The notes beneath the pieces were generated by a model. The model searched no databases. It saw only the letters and a program-made list of their open reading frames with translations, and had not been told where the DNA came from. This document shows, in pieces, positions 5,063 to 6,069 of a DNA stretch of 6,069 nucleotides; positions within the stretch are counted from its first letter, which is position 1, and every line of letters begins with the position of its first letter. A program made the position numbers and the translations under genes. This stretch comes from Natronohydrobacter sp. (lineage in GTDB: Bacteria; Pseudomonadota; Alphaproteobacteria; Rhodobacterales; Rhodobacteraceae), in the NCBI GenBank assembly GCA_007123015.1, contig SKSL01000111.1:1-6069 (forward strand), given 5' to 3'.

Positions 5063-6069
5063 ATGACCAAGACCCCACGCTTCATCCATCTGCGCACACA
5101 TACGGAATATTCCCTGCTCGAAGGCGCTATTCCCTTGAAAAAGCTGGTGAAAACCTGCTCTGACAAGGGCTGGCCCGCGATTGCGGTCACCGACACGGAC
5201 AATATGTTCGCCGCCCTCGAATTCTCGGTGCTGGCCGCGGGCGCGGGGGTACAGCCGATCCTTGGATGCCAGATCTCGCTCGCCTATGACCCGCCTGCAC
5301 CGGGCGAGAAACTGCGCATGCCCGCGCCGGTGGTGCTGCTGGCGCAGTCGGAAGCGGGTTACATGAACCTGATGGCGCTCAATTCCTGCCTGTATCTGCC
5401 CAAGGACCGCCCGGTCCCGCAGGTCACGGTCGAAGAGTTGGCGCAGCATTCCGACGGTCTGATCTGCCTGAGTGGCGGGGCCGAAGGTGCGGTCGGCAAG
5501 TTGATCCAGACCAACCAGATGCCCAAGGCCCGCGCGCTGATGGAACGGCTGGCAGCGATCTATCCGGGGCGGCTTTACGTTGAATTGCAGCGCCATGCAG
5601 GTGACGATGGGCAGATGATGGAGGCCGAGCGCGCCTCTGAGCGCGCTTTCGTCGAGATGGCTTACACGCTGGACCTGCCGCTGGTGGCCACGAATGACGC
5701 CTATTTCCCGAAGTCGGATATGTACGAGGCGCATGACGCGCTTTTGTGCATCAAGGAAGGCGCTTATGTCGATCAGGCCGCGCCGCGCCGCCGTCTGACC
5801 CCGCAGCATTACCTGAAATCGCCCGAGGAAATGGCAGCACTCTTCGCCGATCTGCCCGAAGCGCTGGAAAACACTGTCGAGATCGCCCGGCGCTGCGCCT
5901 ACAAGGCCGAGAAGCGCCCGCCGATCCTGCCGCGTTTTGCCGAAGATGAGGTCGAGGAATTGCGCCGTCAGGCCCGCGAAGGGCTGGCCGCGCGGCTGGC
6001 CGTGATCCCGCACGCGGCCCCGGTTGAAGAGTATGAAAAGCGGCTGGAATTCGAGCTGGGAATTATCGA
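5063..6069 (+). CDS. dnaE: DNA polymerase III subunit alpha, N-terminal part (cut by window edge)
   Basis: The first 335 residues of the replicative polymerase are present; full-length proteins have roughly 1150-1170 residues, so about 70% lies to the right. Residues 6-290 are the PHP domain: RFIHLRTHTEYSLLEG (6-21), AIAVTDTDNMFAALEF (39-54), PILGCQI (65-71), LICLSGGAEGAVGKLI (133-148), LYVELQRH (171-178), PLVATNDAYF (206-215) and EAHDALLCI (222-230). The start of the palm-side domain, RLEFELGII (327-335), follows. The motifs match the main DnaE, not the error-prone DnaE2/ImuC type. The start is secure: an in-frame TGA lies at 5045-5047, no other start codon lies between it and 5063, and the conserved FIHLR begins at residue 7. 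Metal-binding positions of the PHP domain are partly lost, so proofreading is expected from a separate epsilon subunit (DnaQ). The gene is divergent from the ABC operon and functionally unrelated to it. Confidence 0.96.
   Translation, partial: MTKTPRFIHLRTHTEYSLLEGAIPLKKLVKTCSDKGWPAIAVTDTDNMFAALEFSVLAAGAGVQPILGCQISLAYDPPAPGEKLRMPAPVVLLAQSEAGYMNLMALNSCLYLPKDRPVPQVTVEELAQHSDGLICLSGGAEGAVGKLIQTNQMPKARALMERLAAIYPGRLYVELQRHAGDDGQMMEAERASERAFVEMAYTLDLPLVATNDAYFPKSDMYEAHDALLCIKEGAYVDQAAPRRRLTPQHYLKSPEEMAALFADLPEALENTVEIARRCAYKAEKRPPILPRFAEDEVEELRRQAREGLAARLAVIPHAAPVEEYEKRLEFELGII

Noticed and set aside
5018..6013. 331-codon minus-strand open frame opposite dnaE
   Set aside because: The plus strand carries unmistakable DnaE motifs over the same bases. 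The minus product is rich in His, Arg and Gln with no recognisable domain, as expected for an antisense shadow in GC-rich DNA.

Overview
The window looks like chromosomal DNA from a GC-rich alphaproteobacterium, most likely a member of the Rhodobacterales. This is inferred from the base composition, the GC-rich third codon positions and the style of the encoded proteins; no marker gene is present to prove it. All five well-supported genes belong to known families. I found no mobile element, CRISPR array, tRNA or rRNA.

Layout. Bases 1-206 hold no gene I can support. Bases 207-234 form a clear Rho-independent terminator for the minus strand. From 4893 down to 258, on the minus strand, lies a complete four-gene ABC importer operon of the BMP/PnrA (purine nucleoside or nucleobase) type. 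The gene order is double-domain ATPase, permease 1, permease 2, then periplasmic binding protein. The first three genes are joined by two 4-base ATGA stop/start overlaps, and the binding-protein gene follows after 30 bases. Bases 4894-5062 are a divergent intergenic region with an AT-rich island, an imperfect inverted repeat and a GC palindrome. From 5063 to the right edge, on the plus strand, is the first 335 codons of dnaE, the replicative DNA polymerase III alpha subunit.

How the genes work together. The secreted binding protein should capture a purine-type ligand in the periplasm. The two permeases form the membrane channel. The ATPase, with one intact and one degenerate nucleotide site, drives import. 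dnaE is a housekeeping gene that shares only the divergent promoter region with the operon.

Points worth a second look are mostly small-scale. dnaE has a start fixed by an in-frame stop, no Shine-Dalgarno sequence, and a -10-like hexamer placed as for a leaderless mRNA. The PHP domain of dnaE has lost several expected metal ligands. Two candidate operator-like repeats lie in the divergent region. I see no convincing new multi-gene system here.
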